NCBI GenBank assembly: GCA_963665765.1
Contig: OY762464.1
Coordinates: 1,984,001 to 2,048,000, forward strand
Direction of reading: 5' to 3'
Source: Bin76 sp963665765
GTDB taxonomy: Bacteria > Actinomycetota > Acidimicrobiia > Spongiisociales > ZC4RG35
DNA length: 64,000 nucleotides
Part shown: one piece after another, positions 37,015 to 46,134 of the stretch
Layout of the letters: every line of letters begins with the position of its first letter
Numbering within the stretch: the stretch's first letter is position 1
Position numbers and translations under genes: made by a program
Notes under the pieces: generated by a model
The model's database searches: none
The model's input: the letters and a program-made list of their open reading frames with translations, nothing else
What the model was told of the DNA's origin: nothing

Positions 37015-38373
37015 CTAGACAATCGGCCAGCGTGATGGGAACCCGACACCGGTGACCCTGCGTACCCGTTTGCCGATCTCTTCGACTTGTCGGATCAGCC
37101 CCCACAGGTCATCCACAAACCGCGGGGTGCCCGCTTCCACCACCACCCGGCCTTCGACAATCACCGTATCCACCGATTCGCCGGTGCTGGAGTAGACCAG
37201 ATTGCGGACCGGGTCCACTAAAGAACGCCACTCGACGCGGCGGGTGTCGAACAGAACCAGATCGCCCCTCCTCCCCACCTCGATGACGCCCAGCGAATCG
37301 CCGGCCTGCAACGCGGCGGCGCCGGTCCGGGTCGCCAACTCGAGTGCCGTCTCCGCCGGTATGAGGCTCCTGTCTCCCCGAGCATCCTTGTAGACGGTTG
37401 CGGCGATGTTCATACAACGCACCATGTCCGAGAAGTTGGAGCTGTTCACGGAGTCTGTTCCCAGGGACACCGGCACTCCTGCGTTCAATAGCTCGGGAAG
37501 TCGTCCGCCCCTGCCGGTGTTGCCCCCGCCCTTCATCACCGTGCTGGGACAGATCACCACGGCCGCGCCGGATCCGGCGATGAGCTCTATTTCGAGTTCG
37601 GTCAGGTTCATGCAGTGCGACAGCACCACGTTGGGACCGAGAATCCCCAGCTCCTCCAGTCGTTCTGTTGGCGCTGGGACCCTCGCCCCGGCGCCACCCG
37701 AATGATGGAGAGTCATGGCGGTACCGTAACGGTCGGCGATCTTCTTGGCGCCGATCAGAAGCTGTGGGGTACAGAAGTCGAGCGAAAAGGGCATGGCCCA
37801 GGCCCGCACCCGTCCCGAGAGACGACCGTCCAGTTCCGTTATGGAGGCCTCCAAGCGCTCCAGGGCCGCGGTGGTGTCATATACCGGAAGATTCAGCCGG
37901 TTCTGCAGATCCTGAACCTGCTCGCCGATCACCACCCGGCATCCGGCCTCCTCGTAAGCCGCCAGGCACGCCCCGGGATACTTGGTCGTGCCCGGATCGA
38001 CGAAGGTGGTGGTTCCCATCCGGACCAATTCAGCCAAACCGAGCAAGGTGGTCAGGTATTCCTCCTCCTCGGTCATGACCGATTGCATGGCAAAGACATG
38101 TCTCAATCTGTCGGGAACGTCGTCGGGAAAGACGCCACGGACCGAATGGGCGTAACTGATATGCATGTGACCGTTGACGAACCCCGGTGTCACCACCATG
38201 CCGGTGGCGTCGATCACCCGGTCCGCCCGGACATGGCGAAGATCGTCGGCTTTGCCAACGTGAGTTATCTGTCCGTCCCGGATCACGACCGAGCCGTCCT
38301 GGACAATTCTCCTCTGGTCATCAACCGTAATGACGTATTGAGCTTTGTCTATCTTGATACTGGCGTTAGTCAC
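37015..38373 (-). CDS. Amidohydrolase family protein (deaminase/chlorohydrolase type)
   Basis: A 452-residue metal-dependent hydrolase of the TrzA/SAH-deaminase/guanine-deaminase branch. The metal-site pattern is GHMHIS (first HxH), LHHSGG, LSHCMN and LGTDSVNSSNF (catalytic Asp). In typical deaminases the third site is HxxE; here HHSGG replaces it, so deamination is not certain and the substrate is open. The start is GTG 38373 behind TTAGGAG six bases upstream. It follows the DAO flavoprotein gene on the same strand after 107 bases and is divergent from the peptide-type importer, which suggests a catabolic unit. Confidence 0.87.
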   Translation of the reverse strand: MTNASIKIDKAQYVITVDDQRRIVQDGSVVIRDGQITHVGKADDLRHVRADRVIDATGMVVTPGFVNGHMHISYAHSVRGVFPDDVPDRLRHVFAMQSVMTEEEEYLTTLLGLAELVRMGTTTFVDPGTTKYPGACLAAYEEAGCRVVIGEQVQDLQNRLNLPVYDTTAALERLEASITELDGRLSGRVRAWAMPFSLDFCTPQLLIGAKKIADRYGTAMTLHHSGGAGARVPAPTERLEELGILGPNVVLSHCMNLTELEIELIAGSGAAVVICPSTVMKGGGNTGRGGRLPELLNAGVPVSLGTDSVNSSNFSDMVRCMNIAATVYKDARGDRSLIPAETALELATRTGAAALQAGDSLGVIEVGRRGDLVLFDTRRVEWRSLVDPVRNLVYSSTGESVDTVIVEGRVVVEAGTPRFVDDLWGLIRQVEEIGKRVRRVTGVGFPSRWPIV

Positions 38374-38480
38374 ATGGTGCTCCTAACACCCTGGGCTGGC
38401 AAGCTGTCTGCGGCCCGTTGCGAGGTGACACCGGAACGAAACCGGCCCCGCCCCATCAATGGGTTTGCCGTACCCATGTT

Positions 38481-39833
38481 CTATGAGGTCCCGGCTCCCT
38501 TCTTGGCCAGTTCGCCGGTGTCCGCCAGGTCTTGTGTCGACAGGTAATCGGGATCTTCGTAACGGCTGAGAAGAAACGTCTCCGCATAGGCGGGGAGTTC
38601 GCTTCCGGTCAGGTGGCAGCCGACGAGTTCGGCGGCGCCTGTGCAAATCATCACCCCGTATCCCGATATGGCGGTCACCAGATAGAACCCCTGGGGTCCC
38701 GCCGGTCCGATCAGTGGAAGGTTCTCCGCCGTTTTCATTACATAGCCGCCATCGACGGCTGAATGAGGCAGATGATCACGGTACCGGGTGAGAGAAGGCA
38801 CCATGGAAGACATGCCGCGCATGACCGCCTCGGGGAACATGAAGCCTGGTTCAGGCACCGGCCAGATTGGCTCATCTTGAACAACGGGTCGGTAGTTCCA
38901 GAGAGCTTCGAAAAATGGTGAATCGACGCCGCCTTCGGGCCGACCGAAAACCGGGGTGGTTATCTCATCCAGCAACTCATCGAACCCGCCCGCACCCAGA
39001 GCGGATCGTTCTTCATCGCTCCAGTCGATCCTTATGGGATCGGTCCACAAGAGCATGGGAGCCTTGCGGGGAAACACTCGGAGATGGTCTCTGAACGACA
39101 CTTTGTGGTGAAGCGACGCATAAATGGGCAAATCAACTCCCACCAGGTTGGCCAGTTGCCGGGACATCGGCCCGGCGGCGTTGACCACGGCCGGGGCCGA
39201 GATGCGCTCCCCCGACTTCAACAAGACGCTTGAGACGGCCCCCCCGACGATCTCGATGTCAACCACCTCATCGACGATCACCTCCGCTCCGTGGCTTCTG
39301 GCCACTTCCAGCATCCAGGCCCCCAGTTGCTGAGCGCTGAACCAACCTCCTCTCCGGACGAACAACCCGCCGAGCACTTCGCCACTCAGGTAAGGAAACC
39401 GGTCCAGGAGGGCTTTGGGAGTCTGGTAGATATCGAAGCCCGACTCCTCCTCTGTGGCAGGAGGGCGCCGGTCGAATCGAACCGGGCCCGCTCCAAAAAC
39501 CGAACTCGCTTGGGCGGCCTTGGTGAGAGACCCCAGTTGCTCATGATCACCCGTGACGAACAGGTACCCCTGCTTTGACATGTTGAAGAAGTCGTGCGAT
39601 TGCTCCTTCATGACCTCCAGGATGTCAATGGAGCGGTTGGTCAAGTCAACCATCGGCTTGTTGGGGAAGAAATTGCGATAGCACTCCGAAGATTTGTCGG
39701 ATGTGAGGGACAGTGGTGGCCGTGGGTCAACAACCACCACCCTCTGCACTCCCTGCTTTACTGCCAACTCATAGCAGGTGGCGACACCCGCGATTCCGGC
39801 GCCAACCACCACCGCTCCTGCCTGCCGTGCCAT
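38481..39833 (-). CDS. DAO-family FAD-dependent oxidoreductase (sarcosine/glycine-oxidase-like)
   Basis: A 450-residue flavoprotein with the dinucleotide motif VVVGAGIAGVATCYELA (residues 7-23), then VVVVDPRPP, NAAGPMSRQLA and a C-terminal GFYLVTAISGYGVMICTGAA closing the FAD site. This fold oxidises secondary or primary amines of small amino acids, such as sarcosine, dimethylglycine, proline or D-amino acids; the exact substrate is unknown. The segment SDKSSECYRNFFP may carry the covalent or contact residue for FAD near the N-terminus. It is probably the first gene of a unit with the amidohydrolase downstream. Confidence 0.88.
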   Translation of the reverse strand: MARQAGAVVVGAGIAGVATCYELAVKQGVQRVVVVDPRPPLSLTSDKSSECYRNFFPNKPMVDLTNRSIDILEVMKEQSHDFFNMSKQGYLFVTGDHEQLGSLTKAAQASSVFGAGPVRFDRRPPATEEESGFDIYQTPKALLDRFPYLSGEVLGGLFVRRGGWFSAQQLGAWMLEVARSHGAEVIVDEVVDIEIVGGAVSSVLLKSGERISAPAVVNAAGPMSRQLANLVGVDLPIYASLHHKVSFRDHLRVFPRKAPMLLWTDPIRIDWSDEERSALGAGGFDELLDEITTPVFGRPEGGVDSPFFEALWNYRPVVQDEPIWPVPEPGFMFPEAVMRGMSSMVPSLTRYRDHLPHSAVDGGYVMKTAENLPLIGPAGPQGFYLVTAISGYGVMICTGAAELVGCHLTGSELPAYAETFLLSRYEDPDYLSTQDLADTGELAKKGAGTS

Positions 39834-40541
39834 CTCAGCGCTCCGGGAAAGTGTTGGTGACGGCCGTCTGCGAAGCTGGGAAGAGCGTTTCCGGTCGATT
39901 GATCATTGGTTGCAAAATCCCCGTCTTGCCATGCGAGACTTACCCGCCCAAACGATAGTTGGCCCCCACTACCGAGGACGCCCGCAACTGTGCGGTTCGA
40001 GGCGTTCCCACTGCTGACTCATGGAGTCTTGGCAGCACACATCTGTTGGCTGGATTCGTCTGACCGCAATCCCGCCCGGTGGAAATTCCCGGCGGGGAGG
40101 GGCAAGAATGGTTCCGAAGTCTTGGGCGGCAGTTCACTGGCGAGGAAACCAAGGCGTGGATTCGCTATCGCCGGTGCTGGTCGGCCAGCACCTCAATTGC
40201 CCACGAAAAATGCCTGCTATCACTGGCAATAGCGACAATTGGCGTTAGCATCCGTAACCACGCTTCAAGTTGGGAAAGGCAAATGCCCCGGAAAGTACCA
40301 TCACGGACAGCTTCATCGCCGGGTTGCCGGTGGTGCAGAGCAGTTGTCTAACAAACAACCGCGCATTAGCGCGCACGGGATGGTCTCCGGGCCGGACTCA
40401 AGGTGGATTGGTGCACCTTGCCGCCACCCAAGAAGCCCTAGGCAACTCCCATGCCTTCAATCAATGAGGCTCTAGGCCCCGTAGCGCAGATCCAAAGTGC
40501 CCCATTTGGCAAGTTGGATACAGACAAGAAGGAGAAAGACT
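39834..40541. other. 708-base region without a supported gene
   Basis: Base and codon patterns differ from the coding neighbours. One short open frame (about 40258-40467) reads TITDSFIAGLPVVQSSCLTN and ends GLVHLAATQEALGNSHAFNQ. This resembles a protein tail but matches no family I know, and a stop cuts it off upstream. It may be a decayed gene. The last bases hold the AAGGAG site of the following gene. Confidence 0.45.
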
Positions 40542-42143
40542 ATGAACAGAGTCAGACGACCAAGCCGAAGATGGCTGGGGCTGGTGGCGGTATTTGCCCT
40601 GGTGCTGGCCGCGTGTGGAGGTGACGATGACGCCACCCCGGCCACCGAGGCGCCCGCTACGACCCAGGCGCCGGCTACGACCGAGGCGCCGGCCACCACT
40701 GCTGCTCCGGAGGAGCCGGAACCGGCGGAAGTGGGGGTTGTGGTCGGGTTGGGTACCGAGCCGGGGTCACTCGATCCTCAAGCCGTTGACCAGTTCGCCA
40801 TGTTCACCATCAACGACAATGTCTTCGACAAGCTGGTGACGCGTAATGCGGACGGCGACTTGGTGCCTGGTGTGGCCACTGATCTAGGCACTCCTCTGGA
40901 CGACACGACTTGGCAGTACACCGTGCAAGAAGGAGTCAGCTTCCACAACGGAGAGCCTCTCAATGCCGATGCGGTGGTGCACAGCGTCCTTCGGATAATC
41001 GATCCGGACTATGCGACGCCGCTCAAGGACAACCTTGGAACGGTGGTAGGCGCGGAGAAGGTGGACGAGTACACGGTGAACATTCTCACCAGCGGTCCCG
41101 ATCCGCTGATTCCGACCAGGATGACCTTGCTATACCTGGTGCCGCCCGGAGCTTCTCAAGAAGCGGACTTCGGCGACAATCCGGTGGGTTCAGGTCCATA
41201 CCGGTTCGTTTCCTGGGAGCGAGGCATTGCCGTCGAACTGGAGGCCAATCCTGACCACCGGGGTGGAGCTTCGGCCGTAACCAATGCGCGGTTCACTTTC
41301 ATCGAGGAGTACGGGACGCGTTTGGCAGGAGTCCTGAACGACGAGATCGATCTCATGGTCGACCTGCTGCCCGAGGACAATGCCCGGGTGGATCAATCGT
41401 GGACCACACCCACCGGGCTCAAGCAGTTCATCGTGTCTCTGAACGCCCGCGCCGGAAGTCCCGTAGAGGACGTGCGAGTGCGCCAAGCCCTCAACTATGC
41501 GGTGGACAAGGAAGCAATCGCGCAGGGTCTGTTCTCGGGGACCGGTGAAATCCTGCAAGGTCAGATGCTGAATCCCAACTGGTTCGGATTCAATCCCGAC
41601 CTCGATCCTTATCCATACGACCCCGACCGTGCCCGTGCGTTGCTTGAAGAAGCCGGCGCCACGGGGCTGGAAATCCAGCTCGTCTCCCTGGTGGGCAATT
41701 CGCTGCTCGACCGCGAGACCACCGAAGCGGTTGCCGCCTTCTGGGCCGAAGTGGGCGTGAATGCCGAGATATTCATCCCCGAGTTCTCGGAGTACATCGA
41801 CCGCCTCATCGATCGCGAGAGCCGTCCCGACGCCATCTTCGTGCCGCACGACAATATCCTGTTCGACGGTGATCGGACGCTGTCCGCCTATTACCACTCT
41901 CAGGGTTGCTGCGGTTCCATGGACCCGTCAGAAGCGGATGATTGGATTGACGCCGCCAGAACGGAAATCGACCAGGCCGAAAGGCTGCGGCTGTACCAAG
42001 CTGTCGGTCAGGCGGGACACGACGAGGCATGGTACGTCTGGCTCATCAGCATTCCCAACGTCTTCGCCGGGACAGACCGGATCGACTGGTCCGCCCGTGC
42101 CGACGGTTTGATCCATCTGGTTGACGTAGGAGTGTCTTCGTAG
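40542..42143 (+). CDS. ABC transporter substrate-binding lipoprotein (peptide/nickel type, SBP family 5)
   Basis: A 533-residue lipoprotein that would capture the substrate outside the membrane for the Dpp-type importer encoded next. The lipobox is VLAACGG with Cys25, followed by an Ala/Thr/Pro-rich linker (about residues 30-60), a common spacer in actinobacterial lipoproteins. The family 5 core includes GTEPGSLDPQAVDQF, VSFHNGEPLNADAV, GSGPYRFVSWERG and DVRVRQALNYAVDKEAI. ATG 40542 is set by AAGGAG at 40529-40534; an in-frame upstream codon has no such site. Ligands in this family range from peptides to amino-acid derivatives and opines. Confidence 0.93.
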   Translation: MNRVRRPSRRWLGLVAVFALVLAACGGDDDATPATEAPATTQAPATTEAPATTAAPEEPEPAEVGVVVGLGTEPGSLDPQAVDQFAMFTINDNVFDKLVTRNADGDLVPGVATDLGTPLDDTTWQYTVQEGVSFHNGEPLNADAVVHSVLRIIDPDYATPLKDNLGTVVGAEKVDEYTVNILTSGPDPLIPTRMTLLYLVPPGASQEADFGDNPVGSGPYRFVSWERGIAVELEANPDHRGGASAVTNARFTFIEEYGTRLAGVLNDEIDLMVDLLPEDNARVDQSWTTPTGLKQFIVSLNARAGSPVEDVRVRQALNYAVDKEAIAQGLFSGTGEILQGQMLNPNWFGFNPDLDPYPYDPDRARALLEEAGATGLEIQLVSLVGNSLLDRETTEAVAAFWAEVGVNAEIFIPEFSEYIDRLIDRESRPDAIFVPHDNILFDGDRTLSAYYHSQGCCGSMDPSEADDWIDAARTEIDQAERLRLYQAVGQAGHDEAWYVWLISIPNVFAGTDRIDWSARADGLIHLVDVGVSS

Positions 42144-42156
42144 GACCCCAACCCCA

Positions 42157-42204
42157 TTCAACACCGGGCGTATCATCGGATAGGGTGGTGCGCCCGGTGT
42201 TGAA
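42157..42204 (+). terminator. Strong intercistronic stem-loop after the substrate-binding protein gene
   Basis: A perfect 14-bp inverted repeat (TTCAACACCGGGCG with its complement at 42191-42204) encloses a 20-base loop. No T run follows, so it is more likely a partial terminator or mRNA stabiliser than a full stop. Such structures after binding-protein genes raise the amount of binding protein over permease. Confidence 0.6.
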
Positions 42205-42225
42205 GCAAACCGAACGGAAGTAACA

Positions 42226-43155
42226 ATGGGCAGGTACTTGCTAAAGCGCCTGTCCCAAGCGGTGCTCGTGGTCATTTCGGTGATGGTGGTCGTGTTTGTG
42301 GTGACCCGCCTCATCGGGGATCCGGTGGCGGTGATGCTGCCCCTGGAGGCTACGGAGGAAAATCGCGCACTTCTCGAAGCGCAACTCGGTTTGGATAGAC
42401 CGATCCTGGTTCAACTGGGCCATTACGTTGTGGATGCCGTCCAACTTGACCTCGGCGACTCCCTGTGGCAGCGGCGCCCGGCCATGGACATCGTCTTGGA
42501 ACGGCTGTCTCCCACCATCGTTCTGGTCGTAGCCGGCTTTGCCCTGGGGGTGCTTTTGGGCGCTCTAATCGGAGTCGTATCAGGGATGCGGCCCGGGGGA
42601 TGGGTGGATCGGGTTGCCGTTACTCTCGGCTTGCTGGGAGTCTCCCTCCCACAGTTCTGGATCGGGTTGGTCTTTATCGTTTTCTTCAGCGTGGGTCTCG
42701 GGTGGTTCCCGACGTCCGGTTCGGGTGGAATCGAGTTTCTGGTGCTTCCCGCCATTGTGCTTGCCTTGCCGATCGTGGGACGCATCGCTTTGGTCACCAG
42801 ATCCTCGATGATCGATGAATTGAACGCTCAGCACGTCAAGGACGCGGTTGCTCGAGGAGTGTCTCGGGCCCGTATTGTGATGGCCCATGCTTTCAAGGGG
42901 GCCGGTATTGCCACCATCACCATCGCCGGCTGGGAGTTGATCGGCGCGCTGGCCGGGGGAGCGGTGGTGGTGGAGACGGTCTACGCCTGGCCGGGGATCG
43001 GCTTCACCGTGATACAGGCCATAGAGCGGCATGACATCATCTTGGTCCAGGCGGTGGTGTTCGTCGTGGCGATCATGGTGGTCACGATCAACATCATTGT
43101 TGACGTCACCTATACGGTGCTCGACCCCCGAGTGAAATTCGGTAGGACGCGGTGA
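42226..43155 (+). CDS. ABC transporter permease, DppB type
   Basis: A 309-residue inner membrane permease. The N-terminus GRYLLKRLSQAVLVVISVMV is the standard DppB/OppB opening, followed by QLGLDRPILVQLGHYV. The cytoplasmic EAA loop is VKDAVARGVSRARIVMAHAF. About six transmembrane helices are visible. It starts at ATG 42226 behind a GGAAG site, and its stop overlaps the GTG of the second permease gene. Confidence 0.93.
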   Translation: MGRYLLKRLSQAVLVVISVMVVVFVVTRLIGDPVAVMLPLEATEENRALLEAQLGLDRPILVQLGHYVVDAVQLDLGDSLWQRRPAMDIVLERLSPTIVLVVAGFALGVLLGALIGVVSGMRPGGWVDRVAVTLGLLGVSLPQFWIGLVFIVFFSVGLGWFPTSGSGGIEFLVLPAIVLALPIVGRIALVTRSSMIDELNAQHVKDAVARGVSRARIVMAHAFKGAGIATITIAGWELIGALAGGAVVVETVYAWPGIGFTVIQAIERHDIILVQAVVFVVAIMVVTINIIVDVTYTVLDPRVKFGRTR

Positions 43156-44087
43156 GTTCCGGCCCTTCCACTTCTCGGGCCGGCCGCCGCCGATCAACCG
43201 GTTGGCTCCGAAGAATCGTCACCGATCCCATGGCCCTATTCGGGATCTTCGTTCTGGTACTGCTGGTGGTCACCGCCCTGTTCGCACCGATCATCGCTCC
43301 ACTCGATCCCAACAAACAAGATCTGGGGGCGCGGCTGATTCCGCCCTTCTATGCGGAGGGCGGCTCCTTCGCACACGTTCTCGGCACGGATCAACTTGGC
43401 CGGGACGTGTTCTCCCGCCTAATCCACGGCACCAGGATTTCTCTCACCATCCCCTTGGTGGCCGTGACTCTGGCGGGCATCGTCGGGATAGCGGTGGGCC
43501 TCTTGGCCGGTTACCGGGGCGGACGCACGGATTCGGTCATCATGCGCATTGTCGACACGCTGTTTTCCTTTCCCGGTCTCCTCTTGGCCCTGACGATTCT
43601 GGCGGTGGTGGGGCCGAGTTTCTGGACTCTTGCCATCGTGCTGTCACTGCGGATCTGGATGGTATTCGCCCGTATGACCCGCGGGCTCGTCCTGTCGGCG
43701 CGTGAGGCCGAGTACGTGGAGGCGGCGGAGTTGATCGGCGCATCACCGGTTCGCATCATGATCCGCCATATCGCTCCCAACCTCACCGCACCGCTTCTGA
43801 CCTTGGCTGTCCTCGAGTCTGCCCATGTGATTCTGTCGGAGGCCGCTCTCTCGTTTCTCGGGCTGGGCATCCAGCCGCCGCAGACCTCGTGGGGCCTCGA
43901 AGTGGCGATCGGTCGACAGTACGTATTTTCTGCCCCCTGGCTGATCATCTTTCCCGGACTCGCCATCGCAGTGGCGGTGTTGGGAATCAATCTCTTGGCC
44001 AGTTGGCTGAGGGTGGCGGCCGACCCCAAAGAAAGCGCCAAGCGCTTTGCCGGAGCAGCCGACGCCCCGGCCGGCTGGTCGGGATGA
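43152..44087 (+). CDS. ABC transporter permease, DppC type
   Basis: A 311-residue second permease. It has the family segment GTDQLGRDVFSRLIHGTRIS after the first helix, and the EAA loop EYVEAAELIGASPVRIMIRH. About six helices are present. It starts with GTG 43152 in a GTGA overlap with the first permease, and its stop overlaps the ATG of the first ATPase gene. The dense overlaps indicate one polycistronic mRNA. Confidence 0.93.
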   Translation: MSSGPSTSRAGRRRSTGWLRRIVTDPMALFGIFVLVLLVVTALFAPIIAPLDPNKQDLGARLIPPFYAEGGSFAHVLGTDQLGRDVFSRLIHGTRISLTIPLVAVTLAGIVGIAVGLLAGYRGGRTDSVIMRIVDTLFSFPGLLLALTILAVVGPSFWTLAIVLSLRIWMVFARMTRGLVLSAREAEYVEAAELIGASPVRIMIRHIAPNLTAPLLTLAVLESAHVILSEAALSFLGLGIQPPQTSWGLEVAIGRQYVFSAPWLIIFPGLAIAVAVLGINLLASWLRVAADPKESAKRFAGAADAPAGWSG

Positions 44088-45097
44088 GCAGCCCCGATCA
44101 TCTCCTGGAGATTCGCAATCTCGAAGTGGTGTTCCCGACTCGGGCGGGGACGGTCCGGGCGGTCCGAGATGTCTCCTTCGCGGTCGATGCCGGCGAATCC
44201 CTGGGGATCGTCGGTGAGTCGGGGTCCGGCAAGAGCACCATAGCAAGGGCGGCCCTCGGTCTGATCGAATTGCCGGGCAGGATTGTCGGCGGCGAGGTCC
44301 TGTGGAAGGGCCGATCACTCCGGGACAAGAGGGTTGCCCGGCGGGTGCGCGGCAGGGAGATCAGCATGGTGTCCCAAGACCCCATGGCGTCGATGAACCC
44401 GATTCTCACGATCGGCACTCAGATGACCGAAGTCATGACGCGGCATCTGGATCTGGGCAGAAAGGAAGCCCTCACGAGAGCCGCGGATCTGTTGGAAAAG
44501 GTGGGGATCCCCGACCCCGGACGCCGTCTCGGCCGGTATCCGTTCGAGTTCTCCGGTGGCATGCAGCAGCGAGTGGTGATTGCCATGGCGCTGTCATGTG
44601 ATCCCATGATGCTGATCGCCGACGAGCCCACCACCGCTCTCGACGTCACCACCCAGGCGCAGATCCTGGAATTGGTTTCCTCTCTTCAGAGCGATCTGGG
44701 TCTTGCGCTTCTGCTGATCACTCACGACCTGGGGGTGGTCGCCGGGGCCTGTGACCTTCTCAAAGTCCTGTACGCCGGGGAAATCGTGGAGTCGGGGACG
44801 GCGGATGAGCTGTTCCACCTCCCTCATCATCCCTATACCGCGGCTCTTTTGGGCTCAACGCCCCGCCTCGATCAGAAGGCCGAACGTCTCGTGGCGATCG
44901 AGGGCCATCCTCCCGATCTGCGGCATATCGACGCCGGCTGCAGCTTCTCTCCTCGATGTCCCTGCGCAACGAACCATTGCCGGTCGGTGTCTCCGGTTCT
45001 TGAGTCCTCCTCGGAAAGCCGGACATTTGCCTGCTTCCATCCTTTGAACAGTCGATCGAGCCTTTCAGCCACCGATGAGCGGTCTGGGCATGGCTAG
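44084..45097 (+). CDS. ABC transporter ATP-binding protein, DppD type
   Basis: A 337-residue ATPase. It carries Walker A GESGSGKST, Q-loop SQDPMASMNP, signature FSGGMQQR, Walker B LIADEPTTALD and the H-loop ITHDLG. The C-terminal oligopeptide-transporter extension contains the cysteines of DAGCSFSPRCPCATNHC. The start is ATG 44084, overlapping the permease stop; the same open frame extends upstream but lies within the permease gene. It pairs with the next ATPase to drive the importer. Confidence 0.94.
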   Translation: MSSPDHLLEIRNLEVVFPTRAGTVRAVRDVSFAVDAGESLGIVGESGSGKSTIARAALGLIELPGRIVGGEVLWKGRSLRDKRVARRVRGREISMVSQDPMASMNPILTIGTQMTEVMTRHLDLGRKEALTRAADLLEKVGIPDPGRRLGRYPFEFSGGMQQRVVIAMALSCDPMMLIADEPTTALDVTTQAQILELVSSLQSDLGLALLLITHDLGVVAGACDLLKVLYAGEIVESGTADELFHLPHHPYTAALLGSTPRLDQKAERLVAIEGHPPDLRHIDAGCSFSPRCPCATNHCRSVSPVLESSSESRTFACFHPLNSRSSLSATDERSGHG

Positions 45098-46067
45098 CGT
45101 TCTGCTCGAAGTTGAGGGACTCACGGTCACATACAACGTAGGCCGCGAGGGGTTTTGGGGTAAACGCCAAACGCAGCTCACCGCGGTCGACGACATTAGC
45201 TTTTCGGTCAAGCGCGGTGAGACGTTCGGGCTGGTGGGCGAGTCGGGCTCGGGCAAGACCACCACCGGACGCGCCATTCTGGGTAAGGTGCCCATTGCCG
45301 CAGGTCGGGTTAGATTCGCCGGACGCGACATCACTGATGTGGAGGGCCGAGAGCGGCGGTCGATACGCCGGAACATGCAGTTGATCTCTCAAAACCCCTA
45401 CGGGAGCCTCAATCCTCGCATGAAGGTTCGAGAACTCATTGCTGAGCCCCTGGTGGTGCATCGCCGGGTCAAGAGCGCCAAGCAGGCCGCCGAACGAGTA
45501 GCCGAATTGCTCGAATTGACAGGAATGAACCCCGACGACATGCACAAGCACCCGCATGCTTTTAGCGGTGGGCAGCGTCAAAGAATCGTCATCGCGCGGG
45601 CCCTGGCCCTGAATCCTGATCTGATCATCGCCGATGAGCCGGTGTCGGCCCTGGACGTATCGATTCAAGCCCAGGTCGTCAACCTGCTGCAGGACCTGCA
45701 GCGGCGGCTCAATCTCACCTACATATTCATAGCGCACGATCTGGCGGTGGTGCGCCACATCTCCCACCGCGTCGGAATCATGTACGCAGGCAAGCTTGTC
45801 GAAGTGGCGAACGGGGAGAACGTCTACCGAAACCCGGTCCATCCTTACACCGAAGCCCTGCTCTCATCCGTCCCCATCCCGGATCCGAGGATCGAGCGTG
45901 GTCGGGCGGTGCGGGTGATCCCTGGCGAGCCGCCGGATCCGATACACCCGCCCTCGGGTTGCCGCTTCCACACGAGGTGTCCTCTGGCCGAGGAGGGCTG
46001 CCGCCAAGCGGCCCCGCCCCTGGCAGTCAGGACACCCGCACACAAGGTCGCCTGTTGGTTGCGATAA
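45075..46067 (+). CDS. ABC transporter ATP-binding protein, DppF type
   Basis: A 330-residue second ATPase, with Walker A GESGSGKTTTGRAIL, Q-loop ISQNPYGSLNPRMKV, signature FSGGQRQRIVIARAL, Walker B LIIADEPVSALD and H-loop IAHDLAVVRHI. The C-terminal region has CRFHTRCPLAEEGCRQ. It begins inside the end of the previous gene (23-base overlap); ATG 45090 is an alternative start. The insert REGFWGKRQTQLTAVDD before the Walker A region is characteristic of DppF/OppF proteins. Confidence 0.94.
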   Translation: MSGLGMASVLLEVEGLTVTYNVGREGFWGKRQTQLTAVDDISFSVKRGETFGLVGESGSGKTTTGRAILGKVPIAAGRVRFAGRDITDVEGRERRSIRRNMQLISQNPYGSLNPRMKVRELIAEPLVVHRRVKSAKQAAERVAELLELTGMNPDDMHKHPHAFSGGQRQRIVIARALALNPDLIIADEPVSALDVSIQAQVVNLLQDLQRRLNLTYIFIAHDLAVVRHISHRVGIMYAGKLVEVANGENVYRNPVHPYTEALLSSVPIPDPRIERGRAVRVIPGEPPDPIHPPSGCRFHTRCPLAEEGCRQAAPPLAVRTPAHKVACWLR

Positions 46068-46134
46068 CCGCTCGATCGCCTCACACCGAACCCGGGTCTG
46101 CACACAGCCGGGGCGGGCATGGAGCAACTCCGCG

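Noticed and set aside
40258..40467. Short frame before the Dpp binding protein that resembles a protein tail
   Set aside because: Cut by a stop upstream, no start signal, and no family match; listed only as part of an unassigned region.
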